DNA of 25,824 bases from GCA-2687025 sp964473525 (lineage in GTDB: Bacteria; Poribacteria; WGA-4E; GCA-2687025), in the NCBI GenBank assembly GCA_964473525.1, contig CAYYPK010000068.1, positions 1-25,824 of the forward strand. Direction: 5' to 3'. Shown in pieces: positions 7,651-16,853 of this stretch. The stretch's first letter is position 1. Each line of letters starts with the position of its first letter. The notes beneath the pieces were generated by a model that made no database searches, had not been told where the DNA came from, and was given only the letters and a program-made list of their open reading frames with translations. Both the position numbers and the translations under genes were made by a program.

Positions 7651-8657
7651 TCGGAGTAGGCGTCGTCGGCTACGGTTACTGGGGGCCGAATCTGGTCAGG
7701 AACTTCGACGCCCAGGCGAACGGGCGCGTCGCCGCCGTGTGCGACTCGCGGCAAGAGAAGCTCGACCTCGTCAAGGCGTTGTATCCGTCCGCCCGGACGT
7801 ACCTACGGCTAGAGGACATGCTCGACGACGCCAATGTGCAGGCGGTCGCCGTGGCCACCCCCGTCGACACGCACTACCCTCTCGCGATGCAGTGCCTGGA
7901 AGCGGGCCGGCACATCTTCGTCGAGAAGCCGCTGACGTCATCCGTGGAAACCTCAGAAGAGCTGATCGTGGAGGCGCGCAAGCGCGGTCTCACGCTGATG
8001 GTGGACCACACGTTCCTCTACACCGGCGCGGTGCGGAAGCTGCGCCAGTTGGTCGACGAGGGCGAGATCGGCGACATCTACGAGTACGACTCCGTGCGGG
8101 TGAACCTCGGGCTCTTCCAGCACGATGTGAACGTCGTGTGGGATCTGGCGGTGCACGACCTGTCGATCATGGACTACCTCATCGACGAGAGACCGGTCGC
8201 CGTGTCTAGTTGCGGCATCTCGAACATACCTGGCCAGACAGAGAACACCGCCTACATGACGATGTTCTTCGACGGGCCGCTCATCGCCCACGTGCATGTG
8301 AGCTGGCTGTCGCCCGTGAAGGTGCGCCGCACGCTGCTTAGCGGCAGCAAGAAGATGGCGATCTTCGACGACCTCGAGCCCAGCGAGAAGGTCAAACTTT
8401 ACGACAGTGGCGTCACGCTGGCCGAGGACGCCACCAGCCGGTACAGGATGCTTGTCGACTATCGCACCGGCGACATGTGGGCGCCGCAGATTGCCCCGAC
8501 CGAAGCTCTGGCGTTGGAGACGGAGCACTTCCTGGATTGCGTGGCGCATGGGAAGACGCCGCTGTCCGACGGAGAAGCGGGGTTGCGAGTCGTGCGTATC
8601 CTGGAGGCGGCGTCCCAGTCCATCGCGGCGCGCGGGGCGCCGGTGGACATCGTCTGA
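7647..8657 (+). CDS. Gfo/Idh/MocA-family sugar (nucleotide) oxidoreductase
   Basis: The 336-residue NAD(P)-dependent dehydrogenase has the classical family layout. A Rossmann fold with VGYGYWGPNLVRN (7-19) comes first, then the catalytic-lysine motif EKP (93-95) in HIFVEKPLTSS, then a C-terminal alpha/beta domain with VVWDLAVHDLSIMDYLI, whose Asp166/His170 are the expected substrate-side residues. The WDLAVHD signature is common in members that oxidise the C3 hydroxyl of NDP-sugars before transamination (WbpB/WlbA type). The DegT aminotransferase immediately downstream supports such a role. The start overlaps the upstream stop by 4 bases (ATGA), so translation is coupled. The substrate is not determined by sequence. 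Confidence 0.88.
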   Translation: MIGVGVVGYGYWGPNLVRNFDAQANGRVAAVCDSRQEKLDLVKALYPSARTYLRLEDMLDDANVQAVAVATPVDTHYPLAMQCLEAGRHIFVEKPLTSSVETSEELIVEARKRGLTLMVDHTFLYTGAVRKLRQLVDEGEIGDIYEYDSVRVNLGLFQHDVNVVWDLAVHDLSIMDYLIDERPVAVSSCGISNIPGQTENTAYMTMFFDGPLIAHVHVSWLSPVKVRRTLLSGSKKMAIFDDLEPSEKVKLYDSGVTLAEDATSRYRMLVDYRTGDMWAPQIAPTEALALETEHFLDCVAHGKTPLSDGEAGLRVVRILEAASQSIAARGAPVDIV

Positions 8658-8698
8658 GGCGGCGACGCACGATTGGAAACTAGCGAAGTGAGCCCCTG

Positions 8699-9808
8699 AT
8701 GATCCATTTCGCCGACTTGCCCGCCGAGTTCCAGGCGATCAGAGACGAGGTATTCGAAGCGATAGCGCCCGTGATGGAGTCGGGGCAGTTCGCCCTGGGC
8801 TTCGCCGTGGAGCAGTTCGAGGAGGACTACGCCAGATACTGCCGCGCGGAGCACGCGGTCGGGGTGAATTCCGGCACGAGCGCGCTGCACCTGGCGCTCC
8901 TCGCCGCCGGCGTAGGGGAGGGCGATGAAGTCGTCACGGTGTCGCACACGTTCATCGCCACGATCGCGGCGATTCGGTACACCGGCGCTACGCCCGTCCT
9001 TGTCGAGGTGGAGCCGCACAGCTACAACCTGGACCCCAGTCGCATTGAAGCCGCGATCACGCCGCGTACACGCGCGATCGTCCCGGTGCATCTTTACGGC
9101 CAGCCAGCGGACATGGACCCTATCCTGGACATCGCGCGTAGGCATGGCCTCGTCGTTGTTGAGGACGCATGCCAGGCTCACGGCGCGGAGTATAGAGGGC
9201 GTCGTTGTGGCAGCATCGGCGACCTCGCGGCGTTCAGCTTCTATCCCGGCAAGAACCTGGGCGCCTTCGGCGAGGGCGGCGCGGTGACGACGAACCGCGC
9301 GGACTACGCCGAGAAGATCCGGTCCATGCGGCATTGGGGTCAGACACGACGCTACTACCACGACCTCCCTGGGTACAACTACCGGATGGACGGCATCCAG
9401 GGCGCGGTGCTGAGTGTGAAGCTGCGGCACATCGAGGCGTGGACGGACCAACGAATCGAGCGCGCCGGGTGGTACGACGCACTGCTCGGAGAAGGGCCGT
9501 TCGCCCCGCCCACGGCGCGCGACGACTGCCGCCACGTCTACCACCGCTACGTGATCGAGACGGACGACCGAGAGGCACTACAGGAGTGGTTGACCGACCA
9601 CGATATCGACTCGGGTATTCACTACCCAGTGCCGGTGCACCTCCAGGGGGTGCACGGGGATCTCGGCTACTCCGCTGGCGACCTACCGGTCACGGAGCGC
9701 GCTGCCTCGCGGGTTCTGTCTCTCCCGTTGGCGCCACAGCACACACGCGAGGAGATCGAAACCGTGGCGTCCTGCTTGCGCGCGTTTGGTGGCGGGGGAG
9801 CAGCATGA
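8699..9808 (+). CDS. DegT/DnrJ/EryC1/StrS aminotransferase (first copy)
   Basis: The 369-residue PLP-dependent sugar aminotransferase would convert a keto-NDP-sugar to an amino sugar, usually using glutamate. Family landmarks are VNSGTSALHLALLA (57-70) binding the PLP phosphate, VEDACQAHGA (154-163) with the Asp that pairs with the pyridine nitrogen, the PLP lysine Lys185 in FSFYPGKNLGAFGEGGA, and NYRMDGIQGAVL. The sequence resembles WbpE/WlbC-like enzymes. Following the Gfo/Idh/MocA gene by 41 bases, it would complete a 3-keto then 3-amino conversion. It shares long motif blocks with the second DegT gene at 10911 but is clearly diverged from it. Confidence 0.9.
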   Translation: MIHFADLPAEFQAIRDEVFEAIAPVMESGQFALGFAVEQFEEDYARYCRAEHAVGVNSGTSALHLALLAAGVGEGDEVVTVSHTFIATIAAIRYTGATPVLVEVEPHSYNLDPSRIEAAITPRTRAIVPVHLYGQPADMDPILDIARRHGLVVVEDACQAHGAEYRGRRCGSIGDLAAFSFYPGKNLGAFGEGGAVTTNRADYAEKIRSMRHWGQTRRYYHDLPGYNYRMDGIQGAVLSVKLRHIEAWTDQRIERAGWYDALLGEGPFAPPTARDDCRHVYHRYVIETDDREALQEWLTDHDIDSGIHYPVPVHLQGVHGDLGYSAGDLPVTERAASRVLSLPLAPQHTREEIETVASCLRAFGGGGAA

Positions 9809-9869
9809 TGAAGGGCGGATTTGCTGTCGTGATGGGTTCCGGCGGTACGCGCGCGCGACCCCATCCTAG

Positions 9870-9890
9870 CCTTCCCCTGCGAGGGGAAGG
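9870..9890. repeat. Perfect hairpin in the spacer inside the sugar operon (possible dispersed intergenic repeat)
   Basis: CCTTCCCC (9870-9877) and GGGGAAGG (9883-9890) form a perfect 8-bp stem with a 5-base loop. It sits in the 152-base spacer 9809-9960, the only substantial gap in an otherwise overlapping gene cluster. The pattern resembles small CCCCTC.../GAGGGG palindromic elements scattered between genes in many GC-rich bacteria. No second copy is visible in this window. Confidence 0.5.
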
Positions 9891-9960
9891 GACTGCGCGC
9901 TTCCCGACCGCAGTCCTCGCTATCCGACCCGCTCGCCGTCCTTGTGGAGGCCGCTGAGCG

Positions 9961-10914
9961 ATGTTCGGACGGACGCTCATCACGGGTGGGGCCGGGCTGA
10001 TAGGGTCCACCATAGCGGAACGCCTCGCCGCCGCTGGACACAACAACATCGTCGTGCTCGACAACTTCGTGCGCGGACGGCGCGACAACCTGGGCGATCT
10101 CGTAGAGCGCGGGGTAGTTGAACTCATCGACGGTGACATCCGTGACCGCGATACGCTACGGCGCGCGATGGCGGGCGTGGACGTGCTGTTCCATCAGGCC
10201 GCGATCCGCATCACGCAGTGCGCGCGGGAACCCCGACTGGCGCTGGAAGTGCTCGTGGACGGGACATACAACGTAGTCGAGACCGCCGCCGAAGCCGGTG
10301 TGCGCAGGACCGTGGCGGCGTCGTCCGCGTCCGTCTACGGCATGGCGGAGCAGTTCCCGACCACCGAACGCCACCACGCGTACAACAACGACACGTTCTA
10401 CGGCGCCGCCAAGGCGTTCAACGAGGGCATGCTGCGCAGCTTCAAGCAGATGCACGACCTGGACTACGTCGTCCTTCGATACTTCAACGTTTACGGTCCC
10501 AAGATGGACGTGCACGGCAAGTACACCGAGGTGCTCGTGCGGTGGATGGAACGCATCGAAGCCGGCGAGCCGCCGCTCATCTTCGGCGATGGCGCGCAGA
10601 CGATGGACTTCGTGTACGCCGACGACATCGCGCGCGCGAACATCCTCGCTGCCGAGGCGCACGTCACGGACACGGTGTACAACGTCGCGTCGGGCGTCGA
10701 GACGAGCCTGAGCGGCCTTGCCGCCGCCCTCCTGCGCGTCATGGACTCCGACTTGACGCCAGAGCACCGGGACGAACGCGCCGTGAACAACGTCCGCCGA
10801 CGCCTCGCGGACACATCACGCGCCGCCGAGGAGCTTGGCTTCGTCGCGCAGGTCTCCATCGACGATGGCCTCGCGCGCCTCGTGGACTGGTGGCGGAAGG
10901 CGCGCGTGGCGTGA
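9961..10914 (+). CDS. NAD-dependent epimerase/dehydratase (UDP-sugar type)
   Basis: The 317-residue extended SDR acts on a nucleotide sugar. It shows LITGGAGLIGS (6-16; GxxGxxG glycines 9, 12 and 15), the cofactor-ribose strand VVLDNFVRG (31-39), DGDIRD (57-62), and the catalytic Tyr147/Lys151 in YGAAK with SSASVYG (121-127). The LRYFNVYGPKMD and DFVYADDIARA blocks are typical of GalE/WbpP-like UDP-hexose 4-epimerases and related dehydratases; sequence alone does not separate the two. GGAGG lies 10 bases upstream of the ATG. The stop overlaps the next start as GTGA. It follows the hairpin-containing spacer, so it may also have its own message. Confidence 0.88.
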   Translation: MFGRTLITGGAGLIGSTIAERLAAAGHNNIVVLDNFVRGRRDNLGDLVERGVVELIDGDIRDRDTLRRAMAGVDVLFHQAAIRITQCAREPRLALEVLVDGTYNVVETAAEAGVRRTVAASSASVYGMAEQFPTTERHHAYNNDTFYGAAKAFNEGMLRSFKQMHDLDYVVLRYFNVYGPKMDVHGKYTEVLVRWMERIEAGEPPLIFGDGAQTMDFVYADDIARANILAAEAHVTDTVYNVASGVETSLSGLAAALLRVMDSDLTPEHRDERAVNNVRRRLADTSRAAEELGFVAQVSIDDGLARLVDWWRKARVA

Positions 10915-12062
10915 ACATTCCCATCACCAAGCCGCTCCTGGACGCGCGCGAGCAGGAGCTCGTCGCTGAGGTAATCGCGTCCGGGTGGGTGACGCAAGGG
11001 CCCCGCGTCGGGGAGTTCGAGAAGGCGTTCGCGGCATACGTCGGCGCGCCACACGCTGTCGCGGTCACCTCCTGCACCACGGCGCTGCACCTCGCGTTGC
11101 TCGCCCTGGACGTTGGGCCGGGCGACGAGGTCATCGTGCCGTCCATGACGTTCATCGCCACCGCGAACACGATCGCACACGCTGGCGCCACGCCCGTATT
11201 CGTCGAAGTCGACGCCCGCACCTACAACCTCGACCCCGTCGCGGCCGAGGGCGCTATCACATCCCGTACGAAGGCGATCATGCCGGTGCATCAGGTCGGG
11301 ATGCCCGCGGACATAGTCGCCTTTCTGGACATCGGCCAACGACATGGCGTGCGAGTACTGGAGGACGCCGCGTGCGCCATCGGGAGTGAAGTGGCCGTCG
11401 GTGATGGATGGGAGCGCGTCGGCAAGCCACACGGCGACCTCGCCTGCTTCTCGCTTCACCCGAGGAAGCTCATCACCACGGGTGAAGGCGGCATGATAAC
11501 CTGCCACGACGAGGCGACGGCTACGCGACTACGCCGCCTGCGTCACCACGGCATGTCCGTAAGCGACACGACACGGCACGCATCGCGCCAAGTCGTAGCG
11601 GAGGAGTACGTCGAGGTCGCTTACAACTACCGGATGACGGACGTACAGGCGGCGATAGGGCTCGGGCAGATGGAGAAGCTGCCGGCGATCATCGAGTCCC
11701 GCCGTCGGCTCGCGCGACGCTACAACGACCGTCTCGCCAATCTTGCGACGCTCAGCACGCCGTTCGAGCCGGACTATGCCAGGAGCAACTACCAGTCGTA
11801 CTGCGTGCGCCTGACGTCCGACGCGCCGCTCTCCCGCGACGAACTCATGCAGGGGCTGCTGGACCGGGGCATCGCTTCACGGCGCGGGATCATGACCATA
11901 CACCGTGAGCCCGCATACGCGCAGGCGTGCCGCGACGTCCATCTGCCCGTCACCGAACGCGCCAGCGACGACTCTCTCCTGCTGCCGCTGTACCCGCAGA
12001 TGACCGAGGAAGAGCACGACACCGTCGTCCGCGCGGTCGTCGAGTTGGTGGGCGCCTCCTGA
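10911..12062 (+). CDS. DegT/DnrJ/EryC1/StrS aminotransferase (second copy)
   Basis: This 383-residue PLP enzyme is a second sugar aminotransferase, with GTG start overlapping the previous stop (GTGA). Landmarks are VTSCTTALHLALLAL (52-66), LEDAACAIGSEV (150-161), the PLP lysine Lys186 in FSLHPRKLITTGEGGM, and NYRMTDVQAAIGL. The SLHPRK form, rather than FYPGKN in the first copy, and an insert at about 163-174 (VGDGWERVGKPH) suggest a different substrate. Two aminotransferases in one cluster imply either a diamino sugar or two separate amino sugars. Its stop overlaps the glycosyltransferase start by one base (TGATG). Confidence 0.9.
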   Translation: MNIPITKPLLDAREQELVAEVIASGWVTQGPRVGEFEKAFAAYVGAPHAVAVTSCTTALHLALLALDVGPGDEVIVPSMTFIATANTIAHAGATPVFVEVDARTYNLDPVAAEGAITSRTKAIMPVHQVGMPADIVAFLDIGQRHGVRVLEDAACAIGSEVAVGDGWERVGKPHGDLACFSLHPRKLITTGEGGMITCHDEATATRLRRLRHHGMSVSDTTRHASRQVVAEEYVEVAYNYRMTDVQAAIGLGQMEKLPAIIESRRRLARRYNDRLANLATLSTPFEPDYARSNYQSYCVRLTSDAPLSRDELMQGLLDRGIASRRGIMTIHREPAYAQACRDVHLPVTERASDDSLLLPLYPQMTEEEHDTVVRAVVELVGAS

Positions 12063-14068
12063 TGGCGGGGGCGGCGCGCGGGCGCGACCGGGTCTTGCTT
12101 CTGCACAGCTACCCGCCGACGCCATGTCTGTACCCGTTCGAGAAGGGACTGCGCGAACTGGGGCACGAGGTAGTGGCCTTCGGCCCCGAGGGCGATTACG
12201 GCGATGCCGAGCAGTTCCAGACGCTCGAGCCGGGTTGCCATTACACGGGTGTGCCGCCCACGCCGACCGTAGACGAGCTGTTCGACCTGGCGGGAGGGCA
12301 GCCAGATTGGTTGCTCTACCTCCAACCAAACAGGCCGTTGCTGCCGCGTGGTCTCCGCGACTGCCCGGTACCCACGGTGGGTTGGCTGACGGAAGAGTAC
12401 AAGTCCGCCGATCTCGACCAGGGGCTCTACTACTACTTCGACTTGGCTCCGACCGCTTTTCCGCAGATCGCGCGCATGTACGAAGAGCGTGGGTACGACA
12501 ATCGCCCGTGCTTCAATTTCACCGGCTGCAACTGGCTACAGCCCGACGTGACGCCGCACGAACGGACCATAGACGTCGCATTCGTGGGCGTGACGCATCC
12601 GGTTCTGTCGCGCGAGCGGTGCCGGGAGTTGGAGAAGCTTCTGCGGCTACGCGGCAAAGGGTTCGAGGTGGTCGTGAGGGGTGGCGTCTACCTGAGGGAT
12701 ATGCTGAACCTGTACGCGCGGTCGAAGATCGTGTTTCAGCACTCGGGGCAGGGCGCCAACAATCTCACGTATCGCGTGAGCGAAGCCATGTCGGCGGGGG
12801 CGCTGGTGCTCTCTCGGAGGCCGGAGGATGTGGGCGGCATGGGCGACCAGCCGCTGGTTGAGGGCAAGCACATCGTCTACTACGACGACTTCGACGAAGC
12901 CGAGGAACTGATCCGCTTCTACACGACACACGAACAGGAACGCCGCGCCATCGTGGACGAGGCGACGCGATACGTCGAGGAGCAATACCCGTGGGTCGAC
13001 CAGATCGAGCGGTTCGTCGATGACTTCGTCTACAGCATACCCGATGACTTCCTGGAGCGACGTCAAGAGCGACTCGCCCGGTTCGCTGTGGACGCAAGGC
13101 GCGAGCGTCTGGATTACGCCCGGTGCTTCATCCTTGGGGCGGTCGCGGGCGCGCCAGCGCGTGCCCTCGTGGAGGAGATCCCCGGGTGGGAGACCGACGC
13201 CGACGCTCGGGCCGTGCACGGCGTAGCCTGCATGGCCACGGGCGATGTGGAGGCGTACAGCGAGGATCTCGCGTTCATCACGGGGAATGGGCCCCACGCT
13301 CTGGCCCTGTACAACCATGCGATCGTGCTGTTCTCTCAACGGAAGGGCATGGGGCGGGAAAACGCGCTTCAGCACATCCTGTCGGTACTAAGGCGCTTCG
13401 AGCGACTCAGTCCCGACGACTTGCAGGGAGACGCGGTGGAGGGGGCGGTAGCGCATCTGGTCCCGACACGCGCGCGGCTTGAGGTGGCGTTGGCGCACTT
13501 CAACTTCCCGCCCGGCGCCGCCCGGCGCCAACGGCTCTGCCATCTGTATCTGTGGTCCATGCGCCTGGCGGTTGCGACGCTGCAACGTGAGCTAGGACAG
13601 TTCGCGCTCGCCATTGCTAGCTACCGGGACGCCTTGGCGCTCATGCCGGACGACGGCCATGCCATGGCGCACATGGCGCACGCGCTCGACCAGGTGGGGC
13701 GTCCCAACGACGCCATACCCGTCTACGAGAAGGCCATCGCCCTGGAGCCGTTCCTCTACACCGCCCGGCTCCAGTTGGCGACGTTGCTGCTTGTCGCTGA
13801 CCGCGCTCAGGACGCGGCGGACCTGCTGGAGGATACAGTCCTCACGGGGATTGAGCGCGACGCGGCGTACTTCGAAGCCTACCAACTGCTTTCGCGCGCG
13901 CACGCTCAGACCGGTAACGCCGCGGCCGCCCTACACACACTGCAGACCGGCTCCGACCAGCTCGAGATCCTTGTGCTGGAAACCGACCAACTGTCGGAGA
14001 GCGACGTCACGAAGCTGCGAACAGGCTTCCGAGCCCTGTCGCAAGCCCTGCGGTCGTTGCTGAGGTGA
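12062..14068 (+). CDS. CgeB-like glycosyltransferase with C-terminal TPR region
   Basis: The 668-residue protein begins VLLLHSYPPTPCLYPFEKGLREL, an N-terminal Rossmann-like half as in CgeB/DUF3880 proteins. A GT-B donor-binding half follows (about 165-330): RSKIVFQHSGQGANNLTYR and VSEAMSAGALVLSRRPEDVG (221-260), the Glyco_trans_1_2 signature. The Glu in RVSEAMSAG is the usual nucleotide-ribose contact. From about residue 345 it is helical; AIASYRDALALMPDDGHAMAHMAHALD and the next unit (about 515-580) are clear TPRs. Such enzymes glycosylate surface polymers, spore coats or flagellin, and the TPRs may bind the acceptor protein. It is the only transferase of the cluster and is translationally coupled to the aminotransferase. 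The start at 12062 is fixed by the TGATG overlap. Confidence 0.82.
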   Translation: MAGAARGRDRVLLLHSYPPTPCLYPFEKGLRELGHEVVAFGPEGDYGDAEQFQTLEPGCHYTGVPPTPTVDELFDLAGGQPDWLLYLQPNRPLLPRGLRDCPVPTVGWLTEEYKSADLDQGLYYYFDLAPTAFPQIARMYEERGYDNRPCFNFTGCNWLQPDVTPHERTIDVAFVGVTHPVLSRERCRELEKLLRLRGKGFEVVVRGGVYLRDMLNLYARSKIVFQHSGQGANNLTYRVSEAMSAGALVLSRRPEDVGGMGDQPLVEGKHIVYYDDFDEAEELIRFYTTHEQERRAIVDEATRYVEEQYPWVDQIERFVDDFVYSIPDDFLERRQERLARFAVDARRERLDYARCFILGAVAGAPARALVEEIPGWETDADARAVHGVACMATGDVEAYSEDLAFITGNGPHALALYNHAIVLFSQRKGMGRENALQHILSVLRRFERLSPDDLQGDAVEGAVAHLVPTRARLEVALAHFNFPPGAARRQRLCHLYLWSMRLAVATLQRELGQFALAIASYRDALALMPDDGHAMAHMAHALDQVGRPNDAIPVYEKAIALEPFLYTARLQLATLLLVADRAQDAADLLEDTVLTGIERDAAYFEAYQLLSRAHAQTGNAAAALHTLQTGSDQLEILVLETDQLSESDVTKLRTGFRALSQALRSLLR

Positions 14069-14159
14069 CCCGGGCGTCGGCGCGAGGCAGCCCTACAAGA
14101 GCCGGCCGGTCCAGGACTTCCGGGCGGTCGCGCCAAGGCCGTGCGCGGGGTCGGATCGC

Positions 14160-15481
14160 CTAGTGGTTGCTTGCGAACTCCGCAGAGTTCAGCAGGCTCC
14201 AGTACAGATCCTCGAACGCCTTGTTCTTGTCTCTGTACCCACTGCTCTGGCGGTAGTTGCGGAAGTAGCTCCGCTCCGCCCCCGTCGGTTTACGGGCCAG
14301 AACGGACAGGAAGATCGAGTCGAGGCGTCGCTGCGCGTCGGTCTGCGTGCGCAGGATGCGATCCAGGCGTGTGCCTTCCTTCGCGACGATGCCATCGTTG
14401 ACGATCGTGCCGTTGAGCAGCATGAGCGCCTGCGAGATGGTCGCCTTGTTGATCTCGTCCTCCTCCATCTCGTCGTTCCCAAACACGAACCGGAAGCGAC
14501 GGAGATAGTCCCGCTTCATCGCCTGCACGTTCTCCTGCCGACGCTGCTTGCGGCTCTCGAGGTTCGTCGCCTCCAGCAGGGAGTAGAACAGTTGCTCCGC
14601 GGTCAGCGGGCGGATGCGCGCGTGGGACAGGTACTGGGTGTCGTTCTTGTTGCGCTCGGTGGTCTTCGCGGATCGCTGGTACATCTCCGTGCTGAGGATG
14701 CTCCGCACGAGGTAGCGCAGGTCGTAGCCGTGCGCGACGAAGTCCTCGGCGAGCCAGTCCAGCAGCGCGGGGTGCGTCGGTCGCGTGTTGACGCTGAACC
14801 AGTCGATGGGGTCGACGATGCCTGCGCCCGTGAAGTAAGACCACACCCGGTTCACGGTCGCCTTCGCGAAGTAGGGGTTCACTGGGTCCGTCATCCAGTC
14901 CGCGTAACTGACCCGAGCGGCTCTGGACGCCGTGCCGCGATATGCCGCCTTGTCGAGGAACGCCGGCTCGACGCTGACTCCGGTGTCCGGCACGTTCGCC
15001 GGCTTTACCTCGCGGTCTCTCAGATACGAGCCTATGTACTGCTTCTCCGTTCTCCCGTTCCGCTCGACTTCCTCGTAGATCTGCTCGCGTTCGATGCTCC
15101 TGAAGAACGCGACGACGCCGTAGAAGTCCTCCTGCGTCCACGGCTCGGACTTGTGGTCGTGGCACTGCGCGCACTGCAGCGGCAGGCCGAGGAAGGTCCG
15201 AGACGTGCGCGCCGTGAGTTCTTCCGGGTCGAGGTCGTAGCGCATCATGTACTGAGCCGAACCCACCTCGTGCGTTGGTCCAGCCGTCGTCAGCAGCTCT
15301 CGCACCATCTCGTCGTAGGGCGTGTTCTTGTCGAGTTGGTCGCGGAACCAGTTGCGCAGCAGCATGATGTCGTTGTTCCCGGAGTCGAAGCGCCCGGCGA
15401 GCCACACAGTCCAGACATCTGCCCAGTGGTCGAGGTACTCCTCGGAACCGATGAGCTCGTCGATCACCTCGGCGCGGGCGG
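14160..15481 (-). CDS. DUF1549/DUF1553 protein, C-terminal part (same gene as 15497-16596)
   Basis: About 440 residues follow the N gap and belong to the same protein as the next entry. They begin ARAEVIDELIGSEEYLDHW, inside DUF1549, which contains LQCAQCHDHKSEPWTQEDFYG, the family's CxxCH-containing signature. DUF1553 follows (WMTDPVNPYFAKATVNRVWSYF, then ILSTEMYQRS, RPLTAEQLFYSLLEA and the C-terminal block GAERSYFRNYRQSSGYRDKN). These domains are very common in Planctomycetes-like and Poribacteria-like bacteria, often beside cytochrome or sulfatase/DUF1501 genes. Their biochemical role is unknown. No DUF1501 partner gene adjoins it here. The stop at 14160 converges with the glycosyltransferase gene; the 91 bases between show no clear terminator. 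Confidence 0.88.
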
Positions 15482-15496
15482 NNNNNNNNNNNNNNN
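15482..15496. other. Assembly gap of 15 N inside the DUF1549 gene
   Basis: Reading frames on the two sides differ. A continuous protein needs a true gap length of 2 modulo 3 (for example 14, 17 or 20), so 15 is an estimate. By comparison with the family, about 5-8 residues are missing. Flanks GCGCGGGCGG and CCGCCGCCCGC are nearly self-complementary. Confidence 0.95.
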
Positions 15497-16596
15497 CCGC
15501 CGCCCGCCAGTGCGAATTCCGCCGCCACGGTGGAGGGAGGGATGACGCCTGTAAGGTCGAGCCAGACGCGTCGCAGATAGGCGCCTGGGCGAGCGCGTGG
15601 CGACGCCTCAAGGCCAACGGCCTGGATCTTCGTGTACACGAACTCGTCGATCTTCCGCGCCGCGGCCTTGATCGCGTCGTCGTCCACCGGCGCGCGTTCC
15701 CGTTGTTCGCCCTGAGACGTGCCCCAGCCGGGCGCAAGGGGAAGCAGGGCTACTTCGGCGGGCATCGCGATGGGGGTCTGCTTTCGTTTGGGACGGGCGC
15801 CGCTCATCGCTCCGCCGCCCGGCTTCACGATGGCCGCGGCGTCTCCGCCGCCCTCGGTGGGCGCGGCAGCGTTCCCGTTGGACGGCGCCATCGTGGCGTC
15901 CATGGAAGTAGCTGATGATGGATCGACGGTGGCGCCGACGCCTGTCATGAGCTCGTCGGAAACGTCCACACCAGTCGATGGCGCGTCGGACGGCGGCGCG
16001 GGCGGACGTGTGTCGGTGGATGACTCGAGCGCGTTCTTGGGCGTCTTGCCCGTGACTTCGCGATGCTTGAGGGTCTCCATGCCGCGGAGGGCAGCCTTGC
16101 GGACAGCCTCGGAGTCGTCGGCGACGGCTATCTCGCGGAGGATGACGTTGTCGGCGGGCTCGCCAGCGCGGCCCAGCGCCATCGCCGCCTCGCTACGCAC
16201 GCCCCAATTCTCGTCGCGGAGCATCGCGCGAATGGCGTCTACCGCTACGGGCGACGCCTTGGCGCGGGCAAGCGCGGAGACCGTCTCCCAGCGCAGGTTC
16301 GGATCTTCAGAACTGAGCATGTGGACCAGCCCAGACACGCCTGGCTTTCCGGCGCTCGCGAGCAGCTTGCAGTAGTCACCGCGCATCGCTGCCGAAGCGG
16401 CCTGGACCTTGTCCACGATGCCCAGGATGGTCGCGGGCAGATCCCTTCGGGCTATCTCGGGTAGGTCGGGGAGCCGCTCGAGTACGGACTCCGCCTCGGC
16501 GTCGGCCGACATGGACTGCGCAGTCACGAACGGGCTGAAGATCACAAGGCTGAGGACGGCGGCTGAGAGCCACAACGCGCGTCGAATGCTGAACAT
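15497..16596 (-). CDS. HEAT-repeat/DUF1549 protein, N-terminal part (interrupted by the N gap)
   Basis: About 366 residues precede the gap. A signal peptide (MFSIRRALWLSAAVLSLVIF..., cleavage near TAQS, about residue 27) marks export. Residues about 70-165 form HEAT/PBS-like helical repeats: LVHMLSSEDPNLRWETVSALARA, AIRAMLRDENWGVRSEAAMALGRAG and REIAVADDSEAVRKAALRGME. A long Pro/Ala/Ser/Thr-rich linker (about 170-290) leads to the DUF1549 start (AARKIDEFVYTKI, then YLRRVWLDLTGVIPP). The fusion of HEAT repeats before DUF1549/1553 suggests a periplasmic scaffold or binding part. The gene is divergent from the DUF1080 gene across 257 bases that should hold both promoters. Its ATG at 16596 has only a weak AGGC upstream. 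Confidence 0.85.
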
Positions 16597-16763
16597 AGGC
16601 GCCTGCTTATCCCTTTGCGACCCGATTGCGCTCGGACGGCGTCCATAACGGGGGCGCCGCGCGCGGGTTCATTTTCCCGACTACGAAGCTGCGGCGCGCG
16701 GTGGGCCAGGAACGGCGACCGGCCTCCTCGCGCTGACGCCGCGCGTTCCGGCCTCGCTGAGCC

Positions 16764-16790
16764 TTGTTGGCCCGTCCATCCCTATGCTAT
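16764..16790 (+). promoter_or_regulatory. Weak candidate promoter for the DUF1080 gene
   Basis: TTGTTG (16764-16769) and TGCTAT (16785-16790) are 15 bases apart in the 257-base divergent spacer 16597-16853. The spacing is short and the match poor, so this is only a candidate. Confidence 0.2.
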
Positions 16791-16853
16791 CACTGACTCG
16801 CCGCATGGCAACAGACGGCACGGCCCGCACGATCTCATTATAGGAGCGCTTCG

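Noticed and set aside
8459..9544. Minus-strand open frame (361 codons)
   Set aside because: Antisense to the clear Gfo/Idh/MocA and DegT genes, His/Arg/Val-rich, no family resemblance.
14163..15545. Long plus-strand open frame (460 codons)
   Set aside because: Antisense shadow of the DUF1549/DUF1553 gene; no recognisable domain, crosses the N gap.
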